Notes: generated by a model not told the origin, from the letters alone. A stretch of 64,000 nt of DNA from Cribrihabitans_A pelagius (GCF_048820915.1 NZ_JBMERR010000006.1:124001-188000); one strand, 5' to 3'. Positions 10,402 through 18,618 are shown, counted from the first letter of the stretch. A program made the numbers and translations.

Positions 10402-12468
10402 CTAGAGATCCAGCTCCAGCCGCGCGGTCCCTGCAGCGGGCACCGCACAGCACAGGAGCGCTTCACCCGCGTCCGGCTGTGCGGCGGGCGGGTTGCGGTA
10501 GGCAACCTTGCCTGCGAGCACTTTCACCGCGCAGCTGCCGCAATTGCCGCTGCGGCAGCCGGACTCCGGTGTCAGCCCATGGGATTCGGCAAATTCCAGG
10601 AGCGTGCCCTCTTCCGGGCTCCAGCGCCCTTCCGCGCCGTCTTTGGCGAAATGCACCATTGCCTCCGCTGCCCCGGCTGGCTGGGTTTCGGATACAGAGT
10701 TGGTGTCCGGCGTCCGGTTCAGCGCAGCCGGGCCAAATGCCTCGGCGCGGATGGCGCTGTCGCGCACGCCCAACTCGCGCAGGCTGTCGTAGGCCGTCTG
10801 CATGAACCCGGCCGGACCGCAGAGGAAGAACTCGTAGTCGTCCAGCGCCAAGAGCCCGCGCAGCAGCTTCGCGTCGAGCCGTCCCGTCAGCTGTCCGCCC
10901 CCCTGCCCCGCGCCGGACCTGCTCAGAACCGAGACATAGCGGATGCGCCCGGCGGTGGCAGTTTCCAGCGCCTGGAACTCGCGCAGGAAAGCTCGCTCGT
11001 CCCCGGTGCGCGCCGCATGCAGCACGGTCAGCGGCCGCAGGTGCCGGGTGCGTGCCGCCTCCTGCGCCAGATGCCGCGCCATTGCGATCATCGGGGTCAC
11101 GCCAACCCCGCCTGCAAGCAGAACCGCGGGCCGGGTGGCGGCGGCATCGACGTGGAAGGCCCCGCGCGGGGCCTTCACCGCAACCGTGTCACCCGGCTGC
11201 ACCCCGTCGTGCAAAAACCCGGAGACAGCCCCGCCAGCCTCCCGCTTGACCGAGATCCGGTAGTGCGGATCGCCGGGCGCGGAGGACACCGTGTATGTCC
11301 GCACCAGCGGCTTTGACGCGTCCCCGGGCGTCACCTTGAGTGTCAGGAACTGCCCCGCCTCGAACGGCCAGAGCGGCGCGCCGCCGACAGGCTCCAGGTA
11401 AAACGAGCGGATCAGCGGGGTTTCCTGCTCAACCTTCGCGACCCGGAAGCTCTGCCAGGCCGCACGCCGGGTTTCCAAATCGGCCTGCGCCGCAGCCTCG
11501 GCCCAAGTGCCGGTCATCAGCGTGTTGGGCGAAAATGCCCCGCGCACGGCCCGGAACGGCAACACCCCGGGCAGCCGCCGCCCGTGCGACAAGGTGAACC
11601 GCCAGCCGCGGTCCGCGCCCCGGAAGTGTGCAAGTGCCGGGTCGTCCCCGGCCAGCAGCTCCACTGTGCCTGTGAGGGTCAGCAGGTCGCCGGTTTCGAA
11701 ATCGGCAAACAGCAGGCCCGCCCGCGGCATCAGGAGGAAGTTGCCGAAGGTGTTGAAGTGGTTGTTGCCCGGGAAGTCCGGGATAGTGAGCGTGTTGCCC
11801 TCGGCCTTGACGAAGCCGGGCCGCCCGCCGCGATGCGAGACATCGGCGCCGTGCGTCACCGGGTCGCCGCCCTCCGGCGCGCAGCTTGCGACAAAAAACA
11901 TGTCCGCCGCCCCAATCTGCGCCTGCGCAGCGGCGTCCAGGCTGGTGAGGTCTTGCGGCGCCCTCCCCTGCCCTGCATCTTGCGGTGCCAGGAAACGCAG
12001 TTCGCGGTGCTGGATGTATTGCGGGCAATTGCCGAAGCTCTGATCCACCTGCAGCTCCATACCCTCCACATCCAGCGAAGCGATGCGCCCGTTCAGCCGG
12101 TTGCGGCGGCGGCTGTGGAGTTCGATGCCCAACAGCCCGAGCGGCGCGCCAGGCTTTAACCCGTCAGCCGCCGGATCGCCCTTGAACCCGCGCGCATTGA
12201 TCCGCAACCGGTGATCATCCAGCGCGCGAATGAACCCGGGCTCCCCGGTCAGCAATCCGGCCCAGGGCCAGCCCCCGGCATCCACTGCCCCGGCAGCAAG
12301 GAACGGCAGCTGCGCGAAAAACGCCTGATGCTGCTCCGGCATGAAGGGGCGGATCACCTGGCGGCCGAGGGCTTCCATCGCCTCGCGCTTGCCGGCCTCG
12401 GCTTGCAGCATCTGCTCCCCGTCGTGGAAGGGCGAGCGGGGTGCGGCGGTATCGGCGGAGGAATGCAT
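10402..12468 (-). CDS. PNPOx-like domain fused to FAD/NAD(P)H ferredoxin reductase and [2Fe-2S] domain
   Basis: A 688-residue fusion. The N-terminal part (to about 320) is a pyridoxamine-phosphate-oxidase-like flavin domain with the conserved segment QSFGNCPQYIQ. A ferredoxin-NADP reductase module follows, with FAD motif RTYTVSSAPGDPHY and nucleotide motif GGVGVTPMIAMA. The C-terminus is a plant-type [2Fe-2S] domain with C638, C643, C646 and C673 or C674. It would shuttle electrons between NAD(P)H, flavin and an iron-sulfur centre; the acceptor is unknown. ATG 12468 is chosen over an upstream TTG at 12489 because GAGG lies six bases before it. It follows a GST gene by 69 bases on the same strand, and a divergent LysR gene probably controls both. 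A detoxification role is inferred. Confidence 0.85.
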   Translation of the reverse strand: MHSSADTAAPRSPFHDGEQMLQAEAGKREAMEALGRQVIRPFMPEQHQAFFAQLPFLAAGAVDAGGWPWAGLLTGEPGFIRALDDHRLRINARGFKGDPAADGLKPGAPLGLLGIELHSRRRNRLNGRIASLDVEGMELQVDQSFGNCPQYIQHRELRFLAPQDAGQGRAPQDLTSLDAAAQAQIGAADMFFVASCAPEGGDPVTHGADVSHRGGRPGFVKAEGNTLTIPDFPGNNHFNTFGNFLLMPRAGLLFADFETGDLLTLTGTVELLAGDDPALAHFRGADRGWRFTLSHGRRLPGVLPFRAVRGAFSPNTLMTGTWAEAAAQADLETRRAAWQSFRVAKVEQETPLIRSFYLEPVGGAPLWPFEAGQFLTLKVTPGDASKPLVRTYTVSSAPGDPHYRISVKREAGGAVSGFLHDGVQPGDTVAVKAPRGAFHVDAAATRPAVLLAGGVGVTPMIAMARHLAQEAARTRHLRPLTVLHAARTGDERAFLREFQALETATAGRIRYVSVLSRSGAGQGGGQLTGRLDAKLLRGLLALDDYEFFLCGPAGFMQTAYDSLRELGVRDSAIRAEAFGPAALNRTPDTNSVSETQPAGAAEAMVHFAKDGAEGRWSPEEGTLLEFAESHGLTPESGCRSGNCGSCAVKVLAGKVAYRNPPAAQPDAGEALLCCAVPAAGTARLELDL

Positions 12469-12537
12469 GGCGGGCCTCGATCGGTTCAATGTTGCGGGAT
12501 ACGCCCGCCCCGGCCAATCCCGGGGCGGGCCGAGTGG

Positions 12538-13158
12538 TCAGGCGGCAAGGCCGGCCTTGGTGGCGGGCATCGGCTTGAAACCGTCCAGCGCTTCGATATT
12601 CGCGAGCAGCCGCCGCAGATTCGGATAGGGCGCGAGCGAGATACCGCCCTCCGGCGCGTGTGCGGTGTAGGAGTAGACCGCCACGTCGGCGATGGTCGGC
12701 GCCGCGCCCACAAGGAAGCTGCGGCCCTGCATATGCGCCTCCAGCTTGCGCAGCACCCGCTCCGCCACCGTCCGGCAGAAGGCGGCATCAAGCGGTGCGT
12801 TGAAAACAGTGATCAGCCGCGCCGCCGCCGGGCCAAAGGCGATCTCCCCGGCCGCGAGGCTCAGGAACTTCTGCACTTCGGCCTCTGATACCGGATCGGC
12901 GGGGAGATAGGCCGGAGCGTACTTCCGGGCGAGGTAGACCAGGATCGCGTTGGAATCGGAGATCACGGTGGCGCCGTCCTCCAGTACCGGCACCTGACCG
13001 GCCGGGTTCAGCGCCAGGAAGGCGGGCTGCTTGTGCGCGCCGCTGGCGAGGTCGACGGTCACCGCCTCATGGGCGATGCCTGCCAGGCTGGCAAACAGCT
13101 CCACCCGGTGGGAGTGGCCGGAAAGCGGGAAGCCGTGGATGCGGATGGGGCCGGGCAT
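12538..13158 (-). CDS. Glutathione S-transferase family protein
   Basis: A 206-residue cytosolic GST. The N-terminal thioredoxin-like domain shows NPAGQVPVLEDG and the glutathione-contact segment ISDSNAILVYLA; the C-terminal helical domain has GAAPTIADVAVYSY, the conserved N-capping/hydrophobic-staple region. The catalytic position near the N-terminus is in GFPLSGHSHRVE, where Ser or His could serve. It conjugates or reduces electrophiles with glutathione; the substrate is unknown. It is the first gene of the minus-strand unit with the flavin/ferredoxin reductase fusion and is divergent from a LysR gene with 143 bases between the starts. A plausible GGAT-type ribosome site precedes the ATG at 13158. 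Confidence 0.9.
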   Translation of the reverse strand: MPGPIRIHGFPLSGHSHRVELFASLAGIAHEAVTVDLASGAHKQPAFLALNPAGQVPVLEDGATVISDSNAILVYLARKYAPAYLPADPVSEAEVQKFLSLAAGEIAFGPAAARLITVFNAPLDAAFCRTVAERVLRKLEAHMQGRSFLVGAAPTIADVAVYSYTAHAPEGGISLAPYPNLRRLLANIEALDGFKPMPATKAGLAA

Positions 13159-13258
13159 GGGAAGATCCTTTCGGTATGCGGGTTGGTTTGATGATGTGCC
13201 CGCAAGTTACGCCCCGGGAAGCACAGCGATAATCCTATTGTTTTGGGAAAAATTATGA

Positions 13259-13276
13259 ACATTATGGCGATAATGT
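13259..13276. promoter_or_regulatory. Perfect palindrome, probable LysR operator
   Basis: ACATTAT-GGCG-ATAATGT is a perfect 7-bp inverted repeat in the 143-base divergent promoter between the GST gene and the LysR gene, 25 bases before the LysR start. Its size and dyad symmetry fit a LysR-type binding site, and its AT-rich character stands out from the GC-rich surroundings. Seen: the repeat. Inferred: binding by the adjacent LysR protein. Confidence 0.6.
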
Positions 13277-13301
13277 CTGAGACTTCACAGGGCGGCCCCA
13301 A

Positions 13302-14216
13302 ATGGACACTCTCGACTGCATGCGCACGTTTGCCGCTGTGGCGGCGCAGAAATCCTTTACCGCAGGCGCACGTCAAGCCGGGATCAGCACCAAACTTGCG
13401 AGCAAATACGTGGCCCGGCTGGAGGAGCGTCTGGGGGCGCAGCTGTTCCACCGCACCACCCGCAGCGTTACGCTGACCGACACCGGCCGCGCCTATCTGG
13501 AGCGCTGTCTGCCGGTGCTGGAGCAGATTGACGAGATGGAGGGCGTGATCCAGGAGCGCCAGTCCGAGCTGGCCGGCCCCATCCGCATCACCGCGCCCAC
13601 CGGCTTTGGCAGCCGGGAGCTGCCCGGCGCGCTGCTGCCGTTCCAGACCCGGCACCCGAAGGTGCAGATCGACCTGCTCTTGTCGGACAGCCATACCGCG
13701 GTGGTGGAGGAAGGTTTCGACCTCGCTGTGCGCTTCGGCGCCTTGCAGGATTCCACGCTGGTGGCCCGCAAGCTCTGCAACATGCGGCAGGTGGTGGTGG
13801 CGGCGCCGGAGTACCTGGCGCAGCACGGCCGCCCCGCCGAACCCGAGGCGCTGGCAACTCATAACTGCCTGCTGCAGCTTTGGGCGGCGCGGGCCGACGT
13901 CTGGATGTTCCGGGACGGCCCGCGGCAGAAAGCGGTGACGGTGAGGGGCAGCTTCCGCGCGAACTCGCCGCGCGCACTGGCGCATATGGCGGCGCAGGGG
14001 GCGGGGATCGCGCGTTGCCCCTACTACAGCGTGCAGAGTTTCCTGCAGACCGGCGCGCTGGAGGTGCTCCTTGACGATCAGGAACCCGAACCGGGAGCAC
14101 TCTATGCGGTCTACCCGCCAAGCCGCCATCTGACCGCCCGTATCCGCGCGCTGATCACGCATCTGGGGGAGTGGTTCTCTTCAGGTGCCAGCGTTGAGTG
14201 GGGGAGGAAACCCTGA
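13302..14216 (+). CDS. LysR family transcriptional regulator
   Basis: A 304-residue LysR regulator of the CrgA/PecT-like subgroup. The N-terminal winged helix-turn-helix (about residues 1-60) includes FAAVAAQKSFTAGARQAG and the wing RTTRSVTLTDTGRAYL; the effector-binding domain follows from about residue 90. It is divergent from the GST and flavin/ferredoxin reductase genes, and a perfect palindrome lies in the shared promoter, so it probably regulates them in response to an unidentified electrophile or aromatic compound. Length is normal. The inducer cannot be predicted. Confidence 0.9.
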   Translation: MDTLDCMRTFAAVAAQKSFTAGARQAGISTKLASKYVARLEERLGAQLFHRTTRSVTLTDTGRAYLERCLPVLEQIDEMEGVIQERQSELAGPIRITAPTGFGSRELPGALLPFQTRHPKVQIDLLLSDSHTAVVEEGFDLAVRFGALQDSTLVARKLCNMRQVVVAAPEYLAQHGRPAEPEALATHNCLLQLWAARADVWMFRDGPRQKAVTVRGSFRANSPRALAHMAAQGAGIARCPYYSVQSFLQTGALEVLLDDQEPEPGALYAVYPPSRHLTARIRALITHLGEWFSSGASVEWGRKP

Positions 14217-14257
14217 GGGGTTGTTACAGTTGTGCCAGGCCTGAGCCGTTGACTGTT

Positions 14258-14290
14258 GCCTGCGGCTCGGGTTCAAGCCGAGCCGCAGGC
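14258..14290. terminator. Long perfect hairpin between LysR gene and parS-like palindromes
   Basis: A perfect 13-bp stem (GCCTGCGGCTCGG / CCGAGCCGCAGGC) with a 7-base loop lies 41 bases after the LysR stop. There is no T-run, so it may be a weak or bidirectional terminator separating this gene from repC transcription arriving from the other side, or part of the centromere region that starts three bases later. Confidence 0.45.
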
Positions 14291-14292
14291 GA

Positions 14293-14310
14293 GGTTTACC
14301 CGGGTAAACC
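14293..14310. repeat. parS-like palindrome 1 of 3
   Basis: GGTTTACCCGGGTAAACC is a perfect 18-bp palindrome downstream of repC. In repABC plasmids such palindromes act as centromere sites bound by RepB; three copies here share the core GTTTACCC-GTAAAC. The sequence is seen directly; the parS role is inferred from position. Confidence 0.75.
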
Positions 14311-14413
14311 CCCGGTGCAATTGGCGAGCAGGCGGGATTTGAAACGATCCATTATTCAGAAAACGAGGTCTGCCCCGGGCATTCTTGCTTTCGACCTCCA
14401 ACAAGACGGGAAA

Positions 14414-14429
14414 GTTTACCCGGGTAAAC
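14414..14429. repeat. parS-like palindrome 2 of 3
   Basis: GTTTACCCGGGTAAAC is a perfect 16-bp palindrome identical in core to the copy 121 bases upstream. Flanking bases differ, so the conservation is confined to the dyad, as expected for a protein-binding site rather than a duplicated segment. Confidence 0.75.
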
Positions 14430-14521
14430 CCGAGACCCAAAAAGGCTGGAGGTTCCGAACAGTTGTTCTGCCGAAGCAATCCCTCTGGACGCGCCCTTGC
14501 CGCCAACGGCGGGGTTCGAGA

Positions 14522-14537
14522 GTTTACCCAAGTAAAC
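14522..14537. repeat. parS-like palindrome 3 of 3 (imperfect centre)
   Basis: GTTTACCCAAGTAAAC keeps both 6-bp arms of the other two copies, but the central CCGG is CCAA, breaking the innermost two pairs. It lies 108 bases from copy 2 and 88 bases beyond the repC stop. Confidence 0.7.
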
Positions 14538-14625
14538 CCCGAGACCGTTTGACTGTTTGCAAGCAAAACCGGCCCTGCTGAAAGATCAGGCCACCGGATT
14601 GCCAGACAGTTCTCTCTCTGCCCGT

Positions 14626-15756
14626 TCACGCCGCAACCGGCTGCTGGGCCAGCTTCTCGATCAGCCGGGCAGGGTGAAACCGGCCGACCGCCGCCTTTCG
14701 GGCCAGACCGCGCAAGTAGGCCCCCGGCGACCGGATCGCCCCATGCATCTGGGTCATCGCCAGGATGGTGAGCGTCAATCCACCCTCGCCCAGGTCTTCT
14801 CCGGCAGAGTGCAGAACCTCTCCGCGCAAACCCAGCATCGGTGCCAGGAACCGCGCCAGGGCATGCAGATCCAGCCAGTTTCGCACTGGCGTCTGGGCGA
14901 AACCGACCGCTTCAGGACAGGCCCGCACAACGGTTTCCAGTTTTAGATCCGGGTCGGGCTTGGCCGAGTCTTCCGCCGGTTCCCCTGTTCCTTCGCATTC
15001 AGAGTCAATTTTTTTCTGTATTGATCTCTGATGGTGCCGGACAGATTGACCGTCAGCGGCGGACAAATCTGCGGTTTCGGGACGGGTCTCAACGGCTTCC
15101 GGAGACGTCTCGCTAGACGTGATCGCCTCGGCTTCAGCCTGCGGTGGGGCAGGGGAGAAGGCCGCGATCAACTGCTCCAACTCCTCCGAACACAGCCGCC
15201 GCCGCAGTGCCAGGCGGATCTGGTCATCCTCTTCGGAGCCAATCGGCCAGTTGCGGCGCAGGGTCGACAGGCGGTCGCGCAGCAGGCGGACGCGGGCGGC
15301 CTCCTCCTCCGCCTCCGCTGCGCGCAGGGCGATCTCCCGGGCACGTTCCAGGAGCGGCGTTAGGTCGAAGCCATAGGCCTGCACGACCTCGCCGCCGCGG
15401 GCGCGGTGGACGTAGCGCTTGCCGTTGGGCGAAGAGGAGCGGCGCAGCAGTCCGCACTCCACCAGCCGCGCGATATGGCGCCGCATGGTGCGCTCGCCCA
15501 TCTCGTTGGCACGCTGGCAGAGCTTTTCGTTGGAGGCAAAGACCACCCAGGCGCCGGAGCTTTCGCGCTCCTTCACGAAGGAGATCAGCGCCTGCAGCAG
15601 CCCGAAGTGCCGGTCCTTAAGCCCGAAGGCCGCCTTGGCCGTCTTCAGGTTTTCGAGAATCACCCAGAACGCCTGCTTGGGATTGCCGCCGTCCGCGCAT
15701 GCGGTATCAGCCGGGGCAGGGGCCCCGGACGCGTAAGTCACCTGTTTGAATGCCAT
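14626..15756 (-). CDS. repC: RepC replication initiator of a repABC replicon
   Basis: A 376-residue RepC protein. The N-terminal domain begins with NPKQAFWVILENLKTAKAAFGLKDRHFGLL in the usual form (shown here in pieces: residues about 25-55) and carries a winged-helix region FASNEKLCQRANEMGERTMRRHIARL that binds the origin. The C-terminus (about 285-376) contains the second conserved block NWLDLHALARFLAPMLGL. It initiates replication in cis; the origin of repABC plasmids lies within repC itself, and an AT-rich tract is visible at 15003-15030 inside the linker-coding region. It follows repB by 250 bases that hold a candidate antisense RNA. ATG 15756 has GAAGAG a few bases upstream. Confidence 0.95.
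   Translation of the reverse strand: MAFKQVTYASGAPAPADTACADGGNPKQAFWVILENLKTAKAAFGLKDRHFGLLQALISFVKERESSGAWVVFASNEKLCQRANEMGERTMRRHIARLVECGLLRRSSSPNGKRYVHRARGGEVVQAYGFDLTPLLERAREIALRAAEAEEEAARVRLLRDRLSTLRRNWPIGSEEDDQIRLALRRRLCSEELEQLIAAFSPAPPQAEAEAITSSETSPEAVETRPETADLSAADGQSVRHHQRSIQKKIDSECEGTGEPAEDSAKPDPDLKLETVVRACPEAVGFAQTPVRNWLDLHALARFLAPMLGLRGEVLHSAGEDLGEGGLTLTILAMTQMHGAIRSPGAYLRGLARKAAVGRFHPARLIEKLAQQPVAA
15003..15030. other. AT-rich tract in repC, candidate replication origin
   Basis: Within otherwise GC-rich repC there is a run containing TCAATTTTTTTCTGTATTGA. In characterised repABC plasmids the origin lies in an AT-rich segment in the middle of repC, so the position fits. No iterons were recognised beside it. 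Confidence 0.45.
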
Positions 15757-15889
15757 TTGCTCTTCACGAGAGACCCGGAAGCCGCACGAGACCGGCCCGT
15801 GCCTGTCCGCAAGGCGGAAATTGGCACAGGAATACCGTCAACCCGATGGGTTGCTGTTGACAGTTCAGAGGAGAGCGGGATACATCTTA

Positions 15890-15947
15890 GGTGCTAACAT
15901 AGATGGGGCTCTCTGGGATTTCGGTCTTGGGGAGCTTCTCTTTTTCT
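15890..15947 (+). ncRNA. Candidate antisense (counter-transcribed) RNA of the repABC incompatibility region
   Basis: The repB-repC intergenic region of repABC plasmids encodes a small RNA, antisense to the rep mRNA, that limits RepC synthesis. On the plus strand a good -35 box TTGACA lies at 15857-15862, with a weak -10 (ATACAT or TACATC) about 17-18 bases on. At 15908-15935 there is a hairpin with arms GCTCTCTGGGA and TCTTGGGGAGC (including G-T pairs), followed by TTCTCTTTTTC, a good terminator. The predicted transcript of about 55-60 nt has the expected size, strand and place. The exact 5' end is uncertain because the -10 is poor. Confidence 0.5.
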
Positions 15948-16006
15948 AGTCTCCTGCTCGTGCCTCCTTGTTGTTCACTGTCGCCTCACTGATGGCAGAC
16001 GGCGGT

Positions 16007-17008
16007 TTAGGCCGTCCGCTCCCTTTCCCACTCCGCATGCAAGCGCAGCAGGGCCTCTGCGCCGTTGGCTTCAAGCCACTGCGCAAATTCCTTCTGTTTC
16101 GGATCGGTCCGCAGCACGGTACGCCCGCCGCTGACCAGAACCTCGCCGATCTTCGACTTGCCGCCCGGCGCCAGCACCGCTTGTGCCTGCGCTGGCGCGG
16201 TTTTAGGCGGGCTCACGCGGGCCTCGACGCCGCGGGCGAAGGCCTCAAACCGCTTGGCCGAGTCCAGCGCTGCGTCGGCCTCGCGCACCGGTATCGTCTT
16301 GGGGTCGATGCCGGCGGCCAGCAGTTTCTCGGCCAGCGCGTGCCAGCGTTTCCAGCCCACGCCCGGCGCCTCGCCGATCCATTCGATCACGTTGCGCGGG
16401 ATGGCCTGGCGCACCTTGCGCATGTGTGACAGGTGGCTCTTGCTCACCGCCAGCGCATCGCGGATCACCGCAGGCGCATAGCCCGCTTCCTCCAAATCGC
16501 CGGCAAAGATTGCCTTTTCGATAAAGGAGGGATCTTTGCGGTGGTTGTTCTCCTGGCCCTGCGCAAGCACCGCTTCCTCGTCTGAAAGCGTACGGATCAG
16601 TGCCTTGACCGGAATGCCGAGCTGCTTGATCGCGGCAAGGCGGCGGCGGCCGTAGACCACCTGATACCGGCCGCTGAGGCGCGGGTGAGGCCGCAGCAGG
16701 ATCGGCACCTGCTGGCCGTATTGTCCGATGCTCGCCTTCAGCTCGTCCAGATCGCTGCCGTCCAGCACGAAGCGGTCGCGCATTCCGGTGTCCTCGATCT
16801 GCTCGGGATCGATTTCCTGCACACTGCGCGAGGCACTGGAGCGGATGTCGTTTTCCAGCGCCGCGACGGGGCCGCGGCGGAAGGCTTCCGGGATCGGGGC
16901 GGCGCGCGCGGTCTCAACCTCATCTTCCGCAGCGGGGGAGGTGTCCTGATCCGGCTCTTCCGTGCCGAACTCGGCCATCAGCCCTTCAAAGACGTTCTTG
17001 CGCGCCAT
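16007..17008 (-). CDS. repB: RepB, ParB-like centromere-binding partition protein
   Basis: A 333-residue RepB. It starts MARKNVFEGLMAEFG, has the ParB/Srx-type nuclease-like domain around YQVVYGRRRLAAIKQLG (residues about 115-135), the Box II-like QGQENNHRKDPSFIEKA, and a helix-turn-helix around IRDALAVSKSHLSHMRKV. It binds parS-type palindromes (candidates at 14293-14537) and, with RepA, segregates the plasmid and helps repress the operon. Its ATG overlaps the repA stop by one base (TGATG at 17010-17006), so translation is coupled. Length is normal. Confidence 0.95.
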   Translation of the reverse strand: MARKNVFEGLMAEFGTEEPDQDTSPAAEDEVETARAAPIPEAFRRGPVAALENDIRSSASRSVQEIDPEQIEDTGMRDRFVLDGSDLDELKASIGQYGQQVPILLRPHPRLSGRYQVVYGRRRLAAIKQLGIPVKALIRTLSDEEAVLAQGQENNHRKDPSFIEKAIFAGDLEEAGYAPAVIRDALAVSKSHLSHMRKVRQAIPRNVIEWIGEAPGVGWKRWHALAEKLLAAGIDPKTIPVREADAALDSAKRFEAFARGVEARVSPPKTAPAQAQAVLAPGGKSKIGEVLVSGGRTVLRTDPKQKEFAQWLEANGAEALLRLHAEWERERTA

Positions 17009-18216
17009 CAGCCTCTCCCCCAGGCGGCTTGCACGGAGGTTTCGAATTCATCCGCAACCCGGTTGATCGATTCCATCGCCCGCTCCAGCGTGGCGCGGTT
17101 CATTTCGGCTCTATTGGCCTCGTAGAGTGTCTTTTGCGACAGGCCCGCATCCGAAACCGCGGTGGATTTCAGGAAGGGCTCGGTCATCAGCCGCTGCCCG
17201 AAATGCATCCGCAGGAAGGACGCCATCTGCGATTGCGGCATGTCCGAAGGCTCGTAGCGGCACAAGAGGTAGCGCTGGAAGTCATAGTCCAGCCGCTGGT
17301 CGTTGCGCTGCACCACCTTCAGCAGAGAGGTCGCCATGGTCAGATACTGGCTGAGGCTCGCCACGTCGATCATGTTCGGGATCACGGTGATCATCAGCCC
17401 GGTCGCCGCGACCAGCGCCGACATGGTGAGAAAGCCCAGCTGCGGCGGGCAGTCGATGAAGACCACGTCATAGCGGTCCTGCACCTGGTCAATCGCCGCC
17501 TTCAACCTCAAGTAGAACGGCGGCTGGATGCCTTTTCGGATCGCGTGCGGGGTTTCGGTCTCGAACTCCGACAGAATCAGCCCGCCGGGGGCGAGGTCCA
17601 GGTTCTGGAAATAGGTCTTGCGCACAACGTCCTGCATCGGTGCCGGGTCATGGTACCGCACCGCGTCATAGATCGTGCCCGCATCCATCAGGTCCAGCTC
17701 GGGGTGCAGTCCCAGCATGGTCGTCAGCGAGGCCTGCGGGTCCATGTCGATGGCGAGCACCCGGTAGCCCTTCAGCGCAAATCGCTGCGCCAGATGCACG
17801 GCGCTGGTGGTCTTGGCCGAGCCGCCCTTGAAGGTCGAAACCGCAATCACCTGCAAATGGTCGGTGCCGACGCGGCCGGGCAGGAATTGCAGCGGGTTCT
17901 TCGCCGTGCGCGCCAGCGCCAGCCGGATGTCCTGGATGTTCTTACCGGTATAGAGCCGGTGGCCGCGGGTGTCGGTTTCCACCTCCGGGATCTTGCCGTC
18001 GAAATGCAGCTTGCGCAGATGCGAGGTGCTGAGCCCCAGCAGCCCGGCAACCTCTCCCGAAGTGAAGGGGCGCAACTCCTTCGCCGCATCGGGCGAGAAG
18101 ACATTGCGCATGTGCTTGTCGAGGGATTTCCGCAGACGCGCTTCATCTTTCAGAAGGTCGTCGAAAACATCGGCGCCCGGCGGCATTCCGATTGCGGGTT
18201 CGATCCGTGCCGTCAT
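17008..18216 (-). CDS. repA: RepA, ParA-type partition ATPase
   Basis: A 402-residue RepA. An N-terminal MerR-like helix-turn-helix (FTSGEVAGLLGLSTSHLRKL) precedes the ParA ATPase with deviant Walker A KGGSAKTTSAVHLAQ and the DMDPQASLT segment; FIDCPPQLG is the Walker B region. RepA segregates plasmid copies with RepB and represses the repABC promoter. The start has AAGGAG nine bases upstream. It is the first gene of the operon, divergent from a LysR gene with a 402-base shared upstream region. All three rep genes are intact, so the replicon is probably functional. Confidence 0.97.
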   Translation of the reverse strand: MTARIEPAIGMPPGADVFDDLLKDEARLRKSLDKHMRNVFSPDAAKELRPFTSGEVAGLLGLSTSHLRKLHFDGKIPEVETDTRGHRLYTGKNIQDIRLALARTAKNPLQFLPGRVGTDHLQVIAVSTFKGGSAKTTSAVHLAQRFALKGYRVLAIDMDPQASLTTMLGLHPELDLMDAGTIYDAVRYHDPAPMQDVVRKTYFQNLDLAPGGLILSEFETETPHAIRKGIQPPFYLRLKAAIDQVQDRYDVVFIDCPPQLGFLTMSALVAATGLMITVIPNMIDVASLSQYLTMATSLLKVVQRNDQRLDYDFQRYLLCRYEPSDMPQSQMASFLRMHFGQRLMTEPFLKSTAVSDAGLSQKTLYEANRAEMNRATLERAMESINRVADEFETSVQAAWGRG

Positions 18217-18618
18217 ACACTGCTCCTTGCCTCGGCCGTCTTGCTGCGGCTCTTCCGTAACGCTGAATGGCCGCTAAGCAGCTTTAGGCGTTACAATCCC
18301 GTGATGCCACCAAAGCCCTTGTCTGGCAAGAGTTTTCAATCTTTCCCCGCAGATCGCCCTGTGGCGTGTCAGGGAAAGATCGCGGGCAGAGGCCGGGAAT
18401 CCGAATTAAGTAAGTGATTTTAAACGGAATCCTGTTCGATGATATAGTCGGCTGCCGGCCGGGCCGGGCAACGGGCTGCGCTGTCGCATGCCGGGCCGCT
18501 GCCCAGCGGGTCCGCACCGGGGCAGGGGAGGACGCCCCGATTCCCCGGGCGGGCTTGCATTGGGCCAGTGCCCGTATTGAAGTGAAGCCAGTTCATTCCA
18601 GCCGCCAGGAGCCGCCGC
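18217..18618. promoter_or_regulatory. repA upstream region with spaced inverted repeat
   Basis: 402 bases between divergent repA and the LysR gene. Near repA there is an inverted repeat GTAACGC (18257-18263) / GCGTTAC (18288-18294) spaced by 24 bases, a possible operator for autorepression by RepA/RepB. A more AT-rich stretch at about 18406-18440 may hold the LysR promoter. No coding sequence with family resemblance was seen. Confidence 0.4.

Noticed and set aside
14293..14537. The three repeats as a CRISPR array
   Set aside because: Only three 16-18 bp palindromes with unequal spacing over 90 bases, no cas genes, and adjacency to repC; centromere sites explain them better.
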